Positions 6,945-14,272 of a stretch of 17,406 nt of DNA are shown here, one piece after another; position 1 is the stretch's first letter, and the number at the start of each line of letters is the position of its first letter. The position numbers were made by a program, and so were the translations under genes. The notes beneath the pieces were generated by a model. It had not been told where the DNA came from. It saw only the letters and a program-made list of their open reading frames with translations, and did not search any database. The DNA lies in contig CALDOC010000539.1 in assembly GCA_937914675.1 (NCBI GenBank), positions 1 through 17,406 on the forward strand, in the 5' to 3' direction. This DNA comes from an uncultured Sulfurimonas sp. (GTDB taxonomy: Bacteria; Campylobacterota; Campylobacteria; Campylobacterales; Sulfurimonadaceae).

Positions 6945-8315
6945 TTGAAAAATAATAACAATAATAAATCGTCATTTCTAGGCTTAACCGTAATTCTCTT
7001 TATGATAGCTGGAGCGTTGTATATCTACTTCTCAGCTACGTTTGAACGAGAATTGCCAAAAATAACGTTAGAAAACAATGGATTTTGGAATCTAAAGGAA
7101 CCTCTAAATTTATCTATTTCCGATGATAGTGGATTAAAAGAGTATAAAGTAATATTAAAAACAAAAGAGGGTGAAACCGACTTAGAATATGAAAAACCAA
7201 TTACAGTGGAAAAATTGTTAAACATTACTATAAAACCGCCTAGATCTACTTACATTACGAAAGATAAAGAGATTGAACTAATCGTTACGGCTATAGATAG
7301 AAGCAAGTGGAACTTTCTAAAAGGAAATAGCGCGATAGAGATAGTTAAGTTGAAAATAGACAATAAAAAACCGCAACTAAACATAATAGGAAATTCATAT
7401 AAAATATCTCGCGGTGGCTCGGCTCTTGTTATATTTAAGGTTACCGACGAAAATCTTGAATCAGTGTTTATAGAGTCGGAGAGTGAAAAAATATTTAAGG
7501 CGGTACCTTTTTATAAAGAGAATTATTACATCTCTCTCATAGCATGGTCAATTCTTGAAAAAAACTTTAAAGCGACGATCGTTACAAAAGACAAGGCGGG
7601 CAATATCGCTAAATCGTATATCCCTTATTATCTACAAAATAAAGACTACAGACTTTCGAAAATTAATTTAAAAGAGAATTTTCTAAAAGGAAAAATAGCT
7701 GATTTGGCAGAAGAGTTTGAAGAGACTCAAGGCGTTGAAAACTCGCTTGAGAGATTCAAAATAATAAACGAGAACATCAGAGCGAAAAATGAGCGCTTGA
7801 TTCATGAAGTAACGTCCGAAGTTCCCTCTGAAATGATTAGCGATTTTAAAGTTAACTCTTTATATCCATTGAAAAATGGTCAAGTTGTCGCGCATTTTGG
7901 TGACCATAGAAAGTATTATTATGATGGAAATTTCATTAGTGAAGCTTACCATGTAGGCATAGACATGGCTAGCCACTCCATGGCTTCCATCGTATCGAAT
8001 AATTCTGGCAAAGTCGTTTATACTGATTACAATGGACTTTACGGAAATATGCCTATCATATCTCATGGTCTTGGACTCTATACTCTTTATGGTCACTGTT
8101 CTAGCGTGGACATAGCGAGGGGTGATTTGGTTAGTTCTAATTCTCCCATAGCAAAAACAGGAAAAAGTGGTTATGCTATGGGAGATCATCTTCATTTTGG
8201 AGTATTGGTTCAAGGCGTAGAAGTTCGTCCTCAAGAGTGGATGGATAAAAAATGGATACAATTAAACATATATGACATAATAAAAAGCGCAAAAAAGATT
8301 ATCGACAGAGACTAA
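6945..8315 (+). CDS. Membrane-anchored M23 family peptidoglycan endopeptidase
   Basis: This is a 456-residue protein with one N-terminal membrane anchor or uncleaved signal (about residues 10-33) after a short Asn/Lys-rich cytoplasmic end. The large periplasmic middle part (about 35-300) includes a beta-rich region and a helical stretch (about 250-300). The C-terminal LytM/M23 domain runs from about 300 to 440. The zinc site is complete: H336 and D340 (HVGID) and H417 in HLH (415-417), with H384 (YGH) and H415 as the catalytic histidines. Such enzymes cut peptide crosslinks in the cell wall, and in Campylobacterota related ones influence cell shape or division. The TTG start is supported by AGGA at 6934-6937, within the preceding gene's end. 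The lpxC gene follows after 9 bases, so this is an envelope operon. Confidence 0.93.
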   Translation: MKNNNNNKSSFLGLTVILFMIAGALYIYFSATFERELPKITLENNGFWNLKEPLNLSISDDSGLKEYKVILKTKEGETDLEYEKPITVEKLLNITIKPPRSTYITKDKEIELIVTAIDRSKWNFLKGNSAIEIVKLKIDNKKPQLNIIGNSYKISRGGSALVIFKVTDENLESVFIESESEKIFKAVPFYKENYYISLIAWSILEKNFKATIVTKDKAGNIAKSYIPYYLQNKDYRLSKINLKENFLKGKIADLAEEFEETQGVENSLERFKIINENIRAKNERLIHEVTSEVPSEMISDFKVNSLYPLKNGQVVAHFGDHRKYYYDGNFISEAYHVGIDMASHSMASIVSNNSGKVVYTDYNGLYGNMPIISHGLGLYTLYGHCSSVDIARGDLVSSNSPIAKTGKSGYAMGDHLHFGVLVQGVEVRPQEWMDKKWIQLNIYDIIKSAKKIIDRD

Positions 8316-8324
8316 GGATTTTAT

Positions 8325-9209
8325 ATGTATCAGACAACTATAAAAAAGAGCGTTGAATTAGTAGGAATTGGACTTCATAAAGGTTCTCCCGTGCGACTAA
8401 AACTTGAGCCACTCGAATCAAATAGTGGAATTGTGTTTTATCGCAGCGACGTTGGCGTGTCAATTCCTTTGATACCAGAAAACGTTGTTGACACAAAAAT
8501 GGCAACGGTTATCGGTAAAGACGGGTATGTCATATCTACGATAGAACATCTTCTATCAGCCGTATACGCTTATGGAATAGATAATTTACGAGTGATTGTC
8601 GACGCGGATGAAGTGCCCGTCATGGATGGGAGTAGCGCTAGTTTTTGCATGCTTTTAGATGAAGCTGGCGTTGCGGAATTGGATTTGCCAAAAAAAGTTA
8701 TGCGAATTAAAAAAGAAGTTGAAGTAAGAGATGGCGAAAAGTACGTAAAACTGTCTCCTTCCCCTGATTTGAAATATGATTTTACGATAAGGTTTCCTCA
8801 TCCCGTGATTCAAAAACAAGCGTACGTGCTAAAATTTACAAAAGAGAGTTATAAAAATGAAATATCCCGCGCAAGGACGTTTGGCTTTTTGCATGAAGTG
8901 CAGTATCTTCGTTCAAAAGGTTTAGCTCTTGGCGGCTCTTTGGAAAACGCGATAGTTCTTGATGAAAAAAAGATTTTAAATCCCGAAGGTCTTAGATTTA
9001 CGGACGAGTTTGTTAGACATAAAATTTTAGACGCAATAGGCGATATGAGCCTTATTGGAATGAATTTTATTGGAAATTATGAAGCTATGGCGGGAAGTCA
9101 CGATTTAAATCATAAGCTTACGTTAGAACTACTAAAAGACGCTGAGAACTATGAAGTCATAGAACTAGTTGGCGCTAAAACGGCAGAGTTAGAAAAAGCG
9201 TATGCTTAA
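8325..9209 (+). CDS. lpxC: UDP-3-O-acyl-N-acetylglucosamine deacetylase
   Basis: This is a 294-residue cytosolic zinc enzyme that carries out the committed step of lipid A synthesis. The zinc ligands are H75 (in TIEHLLSA), H232 and D236 (in VRHKILDAIGD). E74 is the general base and H259 (in GSHDLNHK) the second catalytic residue. This matches Aquifex LpxC (E78, H79, H238, D242, H265) in order and spacing. The family motifs MDGSSASF and RARTFGF are also present, and the length is typical. AAGGA at 8314-8318, overlapping the upstream stop, supports the ATG. The presence of lpxC indicates a Gram-negative outer membrane with lipopolysaccharide. The next gene starts inside its last eight bases. 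Confidence 0.97.
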   Translation: MYQTTIKKSVELVGIGLHKGSPVRLKLEPLESNSGIVFYRSDVGVSIPLIPENVVDTKMATVIGKDGYVISTIEHLLSAVYAYGIDNLRVIVDADEVPVMDGSSASFCMLLDEAGVAELDLPKKVMRIKKEVEVRDGEKYVKLSPSPDLKYDFTIRFPHPVIQKQAYVLKFTKESYKNEISRARTFGFLHEVQYLRSKGLALGGSLENAIVLDEKKILNPEGLRFTDEFVRHKILDAIGDMSLIGMNFIGNYEAMAGSHDLNHKLTLELLKDAENYEVIELVGAKTAELEKAYA

Positions 9210-9663
9210 AAACGTAGATATTGTTTTAGTTACTCTAACTTCTCCAATAAAAATAGGAATTTATGAGAACAACATGCTTTTAGACTCGATAGAGTCGAGT
9301 GAAAAAAGTTCAGACGTTCTTCCTCTTATTTTTGAGAGTCTATTTAAAAAATACAATATACAAAAACTTTTTTACGCGAATGGCCCAGGTAGTTTTATGG
9401 CGATTAAAGTGACGTATGTTTTTCTTAAATCTATAAGTATTCTAAAGAACATACCGCTTTTTGCTACGGACGCGTTTTATTTCAATAAAAGCCAACCTAT
9501 AAAAGCGATAGGAAAGCTATATTTTGTTAAGATTTCATCAGAAATAAAAACTCAGAAATTAGAAACGGCGCCGGAAGTGGAATTTACGCTTCGAGATGTA
9601 CTTGATTATAATGAGTTTAGCACAAATACGGCTCCGCTTTATATGATAGGCGCCGTTGGATAG
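9202..9663 (+). CDS. tsaB: Short TsaB-like protein (tRNA threonylcarbamoyladenosine synthesis)
   Basis: This is a 153-residue protein. The segment YANGPGSFMAIKVTYVFLKS (about 58-77), followed by NIPLFATDAF, is the TsaB hallmark (GPGSFTGLR...). TsaB is the inactive ASKHA-fold partner that dimerises with TsaD to make t6A37 on ANN-decoding tRNAs. The N-terminal strand has VTLTS where most relatives have a DTS-type motif. The chain is about two thirds the length of E. coli TsaB (231) and lacks most of the C-terminal lobe. No frameshift is evident, and the stop lies 9 bases before thrB. The gene overlaps the lpxC end by 8 bases, so translation is probably coupled. Short tsaB-like genes at this place between lpxC and thrB may be normal for the phylum. 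Confidence 0.7.
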   Translation: MLKNVDIVLVTLTSPIKIGIYENNMLLDSIESSEKSSDVLPLIFESLFKKYNIQKLFYANGPGSFMAIKVTYVFLKSISILKNIPLFATDAFYFNKSQPIKAIGKLYFVKISSEIKTQKLETAPEVEFTLRDVLDYNEFSTNTAPLYMIGAVG

Positions 9664-9672
9664 GAAGTATTA

Positions 9673-10554
9673 GTGATAATAAGCGTACCAGCGACATCTG
9701 CCAACCTTGGCCCAGGGTTTGATTCATTAGGCCTAGCGATAGACCTTAGGAACAAAGTGGAATTTCACCCATCGAAATTTTTTAGCGTGGCTATTAAAGG
9801 CGAGGGTGAAAATAATTTAAGATTAAAAGGCAACAATCTTTTTGTTAGCATATTTAATGAACATTTTTTACGTTTGACTAAAAGAAAACAAAATTTTAAA
9901 TTTACGTTTTATAACGAAATTCCCATGTCGAGAGGACTTGGTTCATCTTCGGCAGTTATTGTAAGCGCTATCGCTAGCGCTCATGAAGCCTCCGGCATTA
10001 GAGTTTCAAAGCGCCGCATACTTAATCACGCGCTTGTGTATGAATCGCATCCAGACAATATCACTCCTGCCGTCATGGGTGGTTTTAACGTAGCCACAAT
10101 TGAAAAAAATAAAGTTTTTTCACAGCAAAAGCATTTGCCGGATTATTTAAAAGCGGTTGTAGTAATTCCAAATAAACAGATGAATACTTTAAAATCGCGC
10201 ACGGTCTTGCCAAAATCATATTCAAAAGAGAACGCCGTTTACAACCTGTCCCATACGGCGGTGACGGTGGCCGCGTTTTTTAATGAAGATTGGGAAATGT
10301 TAAAATTGGCGGCGCAAGATAGGTTTCATCAAAAGGCGAGAATGAAGACTCTTCCTGAACTTTTTTCCGTGCAGAAAACCGCATATGAAAGTGGAGCGTT
10401 AATGAGCACTCTTTCAGGAAGCGGTTCTACGTTTTTTTCTCTTGTGTATGATGATGATTCACTCATGATTGCAAACAAACTTGCTCAAAAGTTTCCAGAT
10501 TTTGAAGTGAAAGTTTTAGACTTTGACAATAATGGGTTAATAATAGAGCGATAA
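9673..10554 (+). CDS. thrB: Homoserine kinase
   Basis: This is a 293-residue GHMP-family kinase that phosphorylates L-homoserine with ATP in threonine synthesis. The N-terminus VPATSANLGPGFDSLGLAID is the ThrB signature. The ATP-binding glycine/serine loop is PMSRGLGSSSA at residues 84-94. The C-terminal GHMP motif ALMSTLSGSGSTFFSL is also present. The length is typical. The start is GTG, supported by AGGA at 9662-9665 seven bases upstream. Threonine synthase (thrC) is not in the window, so pathway and gene order are uncoupled here. It is the last gene before the third promoter-like element. Confidence 0.96.
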   Translation: MIISVPATSANLGPGFDSLGLAIDLRNKVEFHPSKFFSVAIKGEGENNLRLKGNNLFVSIFNEHFLRLTKRKQNFKFTFYNEIPMSRGLGSSSAVIVSAIASAHEASGIRVSKRRILNHALVYESHPDNITPAVMGGFNVATIEKNKVFSQQKHLPDYLKAVVVIPNKQMNTLKSRTVLPKSYSKENAVYNLSHTAVTVAAFFNEDWEMLKLAAQDRFHQKARMKTLPELFSVQKTAYESGALMSTLSGSGSTFFSLVYDDDSLMIANKLAQKFPDFEVKVLDFDNNGLIIER

Positions 10555-10570
10555 ACTCTATTAAATAAAG

Positions 10571-10588
10571 TAAGTTTAAGATATAATG
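10571..10588 (+). promoter_or_regulatory. Promoter-like -10 region overlapping the ylxR start codon
   Basis: The sequence TTTAAG followed by ATATAATGG contains a perfect TATAAT at 10582-10587. Its last two bases are the A and T of the presumed ylxR ATG (10586-10588). The upstream T/A-rich run resembles the -16 region of Campylobacterota sigma-70 promoters. If it is active, RNA would begin near 10593-10595, inside ylxR, and would serve infB and downstream genes rather than full-length ylxR. Confidence 0.4.
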
Positions 10589-10849
10589 GCGAGAAATTTT
10601 CATATACCTATCAGAATGTGCGTATCTTGCAGAGAAAGAGATATGCAAACTCAGCTATTGCGACTACAATGTATCAATGGCGATATAGATAAATATATAG
10701 ATAGTGGTAGAAGTTTTTATTTATGCAAAAATTGTCTTGAAGTAGAAAAAAAAATTTCTAAAGCGCTAATGAGACAGTGTAGAAATAAAGACAAAGATAA
10801 ATTTATGAAACAACTAAAGGAGATCATCATTGATGACAGAAAAAGTTAG
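10586..10849 (+). CDS. ylxR: YlxR family (DUF448) RNA-binding protein
   Basis: This is an 87-residue basic protein with the YlxR pattern. The N-terminal IPIRMCVSCR carries C12 and C15. The family's GR...YLC..C block appears as SGRSFYLCKNC (40-50), with C47 and C50. It ends in a basic helical tail. YlxR proteins are almost always encoded in the nusA-infB-rbfA region, bind nucleic acid and, in Bacillus subtilis, have been reported to interact with RNase P. The four cysteines could bind a metal, which is an inference. The start at 10586 keeps the conserved PxRMC segment, but no good ribosome site precedes it and the ATG overlaps a -10-like box. The last 17 bases overlap infB. Confidence 0.88.
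   Translation: MARNFHIPIRMCVSCRERDMQTQLLRLQCINGDIDKYIDSGRSFYLCKNCLEVEKKISKALMRQCRNKDKDKFMKQLKEIIIDDRKS
10816..10822 (+). promoter_or_regulatory. infB ribosome binding site with two candidate starts
   Basis: AAAGGAG lies inside the end of ylxR. It is 7 bases from a TTG at 10830 and 10 bases from the adjacent in-frame ATG at 10833. Either could initiate; the proteins differ by one methionine. Confidence 0.7.
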
Positions 10850-13457
10850 AGTACACGAAATTGCAAAAGAGCTAGGTATAGCTTCTAAAGATGTTTTAGA
10901 TAAAGCAAAAAAATTGGGTTTTGAAGTTAAATCGGCGCAGAGCGTCGTTACGATTAAACAAGCTGAAAGTTTAGCAAACTACATTATGAATGGTGAAGAT
11001 GAACAAGAATCAGCAAAACCTGTAAAAGTTACTATTGCAAAAGCTATAAGTGATACTACTAAAAAAACTCCTATTGAAATAGAAAAAGAAGACAACAAAC
11101 TTGACGTTAAAACTTTAAAAGATGAGAAAGTTGAGAACAATGCAATAGTTGTAGAAGCAATTGAAAGCAAAATAGCTAAAAAAGAAAATTCAGAATTGAC
11201 GGACGCTCCAATAAATACAGAAAAACAAGTGAAACCCGTTAGCACCTTAAAAGTTGTTACTCCTTCCGTAAGACCCGCTATCAAAAGAAGCGGTCTAACA
11301 ATTGTTAAAAAGAAAAAACCAAAAGTGGAAGAGACTTTTGCTCTACCAGAGAAACAAACTTCGATTTCTTCTTATGGAAAAATGAGTGAAGAAGTTTTAG
11401 CCGAACTTGCTTTAAAGAAAAGAACTAAACAAAGTTCTCGTACCGTAGGTAAGCAAGAACAAGGCAAGCGCCTAGATATTTTTGGTGGAGCGATGAGCGA
11501 CGTCTCCATGGATATGGATAATCAAGTTGTATTGCTAGACTTAAACGCAACGGAAAGAGCGGCTCTTGTAGCGGAAGAAGTAAGAAAGCCAAGGGCTCCC
11601 AAACCAGCTGGCAGAAACGCAAACAAAAAAGCGGCTCCTCGTGGTAGAAAAGTTCGTAAAGACGATAAAAAGAAATATAGAAAAGCCGATCAAATTGATG
11701 AAGTGATAACGCATGTGGAAATTCCAGAAGACATTCGCGTATATGAATTTGCGGAAGCTTTAAATCGTCCAATGTCTGAGATTATTAAAGTTCTTTTTGA
11801 TCTTGGACTGATGATGACTAAAAATGATTTTTTAGGTAATGACGAGATTGAAATCCTTAGTGAAGAGTTTGACGTTGAAGTAACGATCATTGACCCTAAA
11901 GATGAATTTAAACATGTTGAATCAGACATTGAATCAGATCCTGAGGCAACGGAACGCCCTCCAGTTATTACAATCATGGGACATGTCGACCATGGTAAAA
12001 CCTCACTGCTAGACGCAATTCGTAAAGCGAAAGTTACAGAAGGCGAAGCAGGTGGCATTACTCAGCATATTGGCGCGTACACAGTTGAGCAAAATGGAAA
12101 AGCGATTACGTTTTTAGACACTCCGGGACATGCCGCTTTTAGCTCTATGCGTCAACGCGGTACTGCCGTTACGGATATTATCATTATCGTTGTGGCTGCG
12201 GATGACGGAGTTAAACCTCAAACGCTTGAAGTTATAAAACTTGCTAAAGACTCAGGAGTTCCAGTAATTGTCGCTCTTAACAAAATGGACAAAGAGAGCG
12301 CTAATCCAGATTTTGTTAAAGGTCAAATGGCGGAACAAGGGCTTAATCCAGTTGATTGGGGTGGAGATATAGAGTTTATTCCAGTATCTGCGAAAAGTGG
12401 CTTGGGAATTGACGCTTTACTTGAAAACATTCTTATTACCGCTGAAGTTTTAGAACTCAAGGCAAACGTAAACACAATGGCGAAAGCTGTCGTTGTTGAG
12501 TCTTCTCTTGAGAAAGGCCGTGGACCAGTTGCAACCGTAATTGTTCAAAATGGTACGTTGAAAGTTGGCGATTACGTTGTTTGTGGTAGCGCTTATGGTC
12601 GCATTAAAGCGCTAATAGACGAAAATAAAAAGCAAATTAAATTTCTTCTTCCAAGTCATACCGCGGTTGTGGCCGGATTAAACGAAGTTCCATCGTCTGG
12701 TGAAGTAATGATGGTTATGGAGAGTGATAAAGAAGCCAAAGAGTTCGCTCTCAAACGTCATGAATATGATAGAAATAAAGAGCTTTCTCATTCAACTAAA
12801 TCAACTTTGGAAGATATGACTTCAATGATTGCGGAAGGGAAACTAAAATCTCTTAAAGTTGTGCTTAAAACTGACGTTCATGGTTCATTGGAAGCTATCA
12901 AGTCTTCACTCAACGAGTTGAGAAACGACGAAGTTAAAATTAACGTAATAAGTTCTGGAGTTGGTGGAATTACTGAAAACGACGTTGAACTTGTGGCCAA
13001 CAGTGAAAACTGCGTGCTTCTTGGTTTTAACGTTCGTCCAACAGGTGGCGTAAAAGCGCTTGCTAAACAAAGAAACGTGGATATTAGAACTTATTCAATT
13101 ATCTATAAACTTCTTGATGATATGACTGGCATGCTGACTGGAATGATGGCGCCTAAATTTACGGAACATAACACTGGTCAAGCGGAAGTTAAAGAAGTGT
13201 TTAAAATACCAAAAGGCATGGTTGCGGGTTGTATTGTCGTTGATGGCAAGCTTGTCCGTGGCGGCATGGTTCGCGTTATTCGCGATGGCGTTGTGACTTA
13301 CGAGGGTAAATTGACTTCACTTAAGCGTTTCAAAGACGATGTCGAAGAAATTGGAAACGGCTATGAATGTGGCGTTGTTATCAGTGGGTATGACGACGTT
13401 ATACCTGGAGATATTCTCGAAACGTTCAAAAAAGTTGAGCAAAAAGTTTCTTTATAA
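10833..13457 (+). CDS. infB: Translation initiation factor IF-2
   Basis: This 874-residue GTPase brings formyl-Met-tRNA to the 30S subunit and promotes subunit joining. Domains in order: a first IF2N helical domain (VRVHEIAKELGI, about 4-50); a long charged Lys/Glu-rich linker; a second IF2N domain (IRVYEFAEALNRP, about 295-345); and the G domain. Within the G domain, G1 is GHVDHGKT at 383-390, the T-containing switch GGITQHIGAY follows, DTPGH is at 429-433, NKMD at 483-486 and SAKSGLG at about 511-517. The C-terminal domains follow to IF2-C2 (fMet-tRNA binding). I chose ATG 10833, giving the family-like MTEKVRVHEIA; a TTG three bases earlier has better spacing from the ribosome site. The gene overlaps ylxR, and its stop directly abuts the rbfA ATG. 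Confidence 0.97.
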   Translation: MTEKVRVHEIAKELGIASKDVLDKAKKLGFEVKSAQSVVTIKQAESLANYIMNGEDEQESAKPVKVTIAKAISDTTKKTPIEIEKEDNKLDVKTLKDEKVENNAIVVEAIESKIAKKENSELTDAPINTEKQVKPVSTLKVVTPSVRPAIKRSGLTIVKKKKPKVEETFALPEKQTSISSYGKMSEEVLAELALKKRTKQSSRTVGKQEQGKRLDIFGGAMSDVSMDMDNQVVLLDLNATERAALVAEEVRKPRAPKPAGRNANKKAAPRGRKVRKDDKKKYRKADQIDEVITHVEIPEDIRVYEFAEALNRPMSEIIKVLFDLGLMMTKNDFLGNDEIEILSEEFDVEVTIIDPKDEFKHVESDIESDPEATERPPVITIMGHVDHGKTSLLDAIRKAKVTEGEAGGITQHIGAYTVEQNGKAITFLDTPGHAAFSSMRQRGTAVTDIIIIVVAADDGVKPQTLEVIKLAKDSGVPVIVALNKMDKESANPDFVKGQMAEQGLNPVDWGGDIEFIPVSAKSGLGIDALLENILITAEVLELKANVNTMAKAVVVESSLEKGRGPVATVIVQNGTLKVGDYVVCGSAYGRIKALIDENKKQIKFLLPSHTAVVAGLNEVPSSGEVMMVMESDKEAKEFALKRHEYDRNKELSHSTKSTLEDMTSMIAEGKLKSLKVVLKTDVHGSLEAIKSSLNELRNDEVKINVISSGVGGITENDVELVANSENCVLLGFNVRPTGGVKALAKQRNVDIRTYSIIYKLLDDMTGMLTGMMAPKFTEHNTGQAEVKEVFKIPKGMVAGCIVVDGKLVRGGMVRVIRDGVVTYEGKLTSLKRFKDDVEEIGNGYECGVVISGYDDVIPGDILETFKKVEQKVSL

Positions 13458-13826
13458 ATGACAGAAGCGCAAATAAAACTTAAGAGAACTGAGTCAGTTC
13501 TCTTAGAATTAATCCCTCAAGCGCTTGGCGCGATGAACGATAAAAGACTTCACTCGTTAAACGTTATCGAAGTTAAATGTTCTCGTGGCAAAAGCGACGC
13601 CAAAGTTTACATACATCCAAATGAGTTTACAGAACAAGAAAAGCAAGATTATATTAAGCTTTTAAAAAACGCCCGTCCCATAGTGGAGACTTATTGTCTT
13701 AAAGATCAAGGTTGGTATCGCTGTCCCAAATTTACTTTTGAGTTTGATGAGCAGTTTGAAAAGTCAAATCATCTTGATGAATTGTTTAAAAAAATAGCAA
13801 AACCAGTAAGCGAGGAAGAAGCATGA
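13458..13826 (+). CDS. rbfA: Ribosome-binding factor A
   Basis: This is a 122-residue small KH-type protein that assists late 30S maturation by binding near helix 1 of 16S rRNA. The N-terminus (IKLKRTESVLLELIP) and the following basic beta strands fit the RbfA family, as does its position directly after infB. Epsilon-type RbfA proteins are divergent, so the identification leans partly on context. The ATG follows the infB TAA with no gap and no visible Shine-Dalgarno sequence, so translation is probably by re-initiation. Codons 8-16 contain a perfect 25-base inverted repeat. The stop overlaps the rimP start as ATGA. Confidence 0.88.
   Translation: MTEAQIKLKRTESVLLELIPQALGAMNDKRLHSLNVIEVKCSRGKSDAKVYIHPNEFTEQEKQDYIKLLKNARPIVETYCLKDQGWYRCPKFTFEFDEQFEKSNHLDELFKKIAKPVSEEEA
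13481..13505 (+). repeat. Perfect 12-base inverted repeat with 1-base centre, inside rbfA
   Basis: The left arm is TAAGAGAACTGA (13481-13492), the centre G13493 and the right arm TCAGTTCTCTTA (13494-13505). As RNA it can form an 11-pair hairpin with a 3-base loop or a 10-pair hairpin with a 5-base loop; a further T-G wobble could extend the base by one. It starts 24 bases after the rbfA ATG and encodes part of LKRTESVLL. It is not followed by a T-run, so it is not an intrinsic terminator. Confidence 0.85.
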
Positions 13827-14272
13827 GTTTACAAAGCGATATAAATTCACTTGTCGAGTCCTTAGATTTAGAACTTTACGACGCCGTCATTGTAAGTGAA
13901 AACGATGAAACGATTTATAGAGTCAGCGTTTTGTCAAAAGAAGTTGAAGATGGCAAACGCAAGGGCGTAAGTCTCGACTCGTGCGTTGAACTTACGCATC
14001 TTATATCCCCACTTCTAGACGTTACTCCGCCAGTATCGGGCGACTATAGACTTGAAGTTGGAAGCGCGGGCATTGAAAGAAAAATATCCAGCATAAGCAA
14101 TTTTAAAAAGTCCATAGGTGAAAAAGTATCTATTCTTTGTTCGAATAAAGATAAAATTAGAGGAGTTTTGACGAAAGTTGAAGGCTCTAAAATTTTTGTG
14201 CAAAATGACGAGGAAATTGTTGAATTAGAATTCAACGATATTAACAAAGCCAAAACATACTTTGAATGGTAA
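13823..14272 (+). CDS. rimP: Ribosome maturation factor RimP
   Basis: This is a 149-residue two-domain protein needed for 30S subunit assembly. The N-terminal alpha/beta domain ends in YRLEVGSAGIERKI (about 74-87), the divergent form of the family's Y-LEVSSPGxxRPL signature. A C-terminal SH3-like beta barrel follows (EKVSILCSNKDKIRGVLTKVEG and VELEFNDINKAKTYFE). The length is typical. GAGGAAG at 13812-13818 precedes the ATG, which overlaps the rbfA stop by four bases. In many bacteria rimP lies at the other end of the nusA-infB cluster. Here it follows rbfA, as I remember for Campylobacter. It overlaps ribD by seven bases. Confidence 0.93.
   Translation: MSLQSDINSLVESLDLELYDAVIVSENDETIYRVSVLSKEVEDGKRKGVSLDSCVELTHLISPLLDVTPPVSGDYRLEVGSAGIERKISSISNFKKSIGEKVSILCSNKDKIRGVLTKVEGSKIFVQNDEEIVELEFNDINKAKTYFEW

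Noticed and set aside
7860..8261. Open frame of 133 codons on the minus strand opposite the M23 domain
   Set aside because: It is antisense to conserved zinc-peptidase motifs, has no ribosome site and its product shows no recognisable composition.
9964..9981. AGCGCTA-TCGC-TAGCGCT hairpin in thrB
   Set aside because: A seven-pair stem is within chance expectation, and it encodes a normal Ser-Ala-rich stretch of the kinase.
11296..11307. Palindrome TAACAATTGTTA in infB
   Set aside because: Perfect 12-base palindromes are expected a few times by chance in a window this size; it is located in the infB linker coding region.
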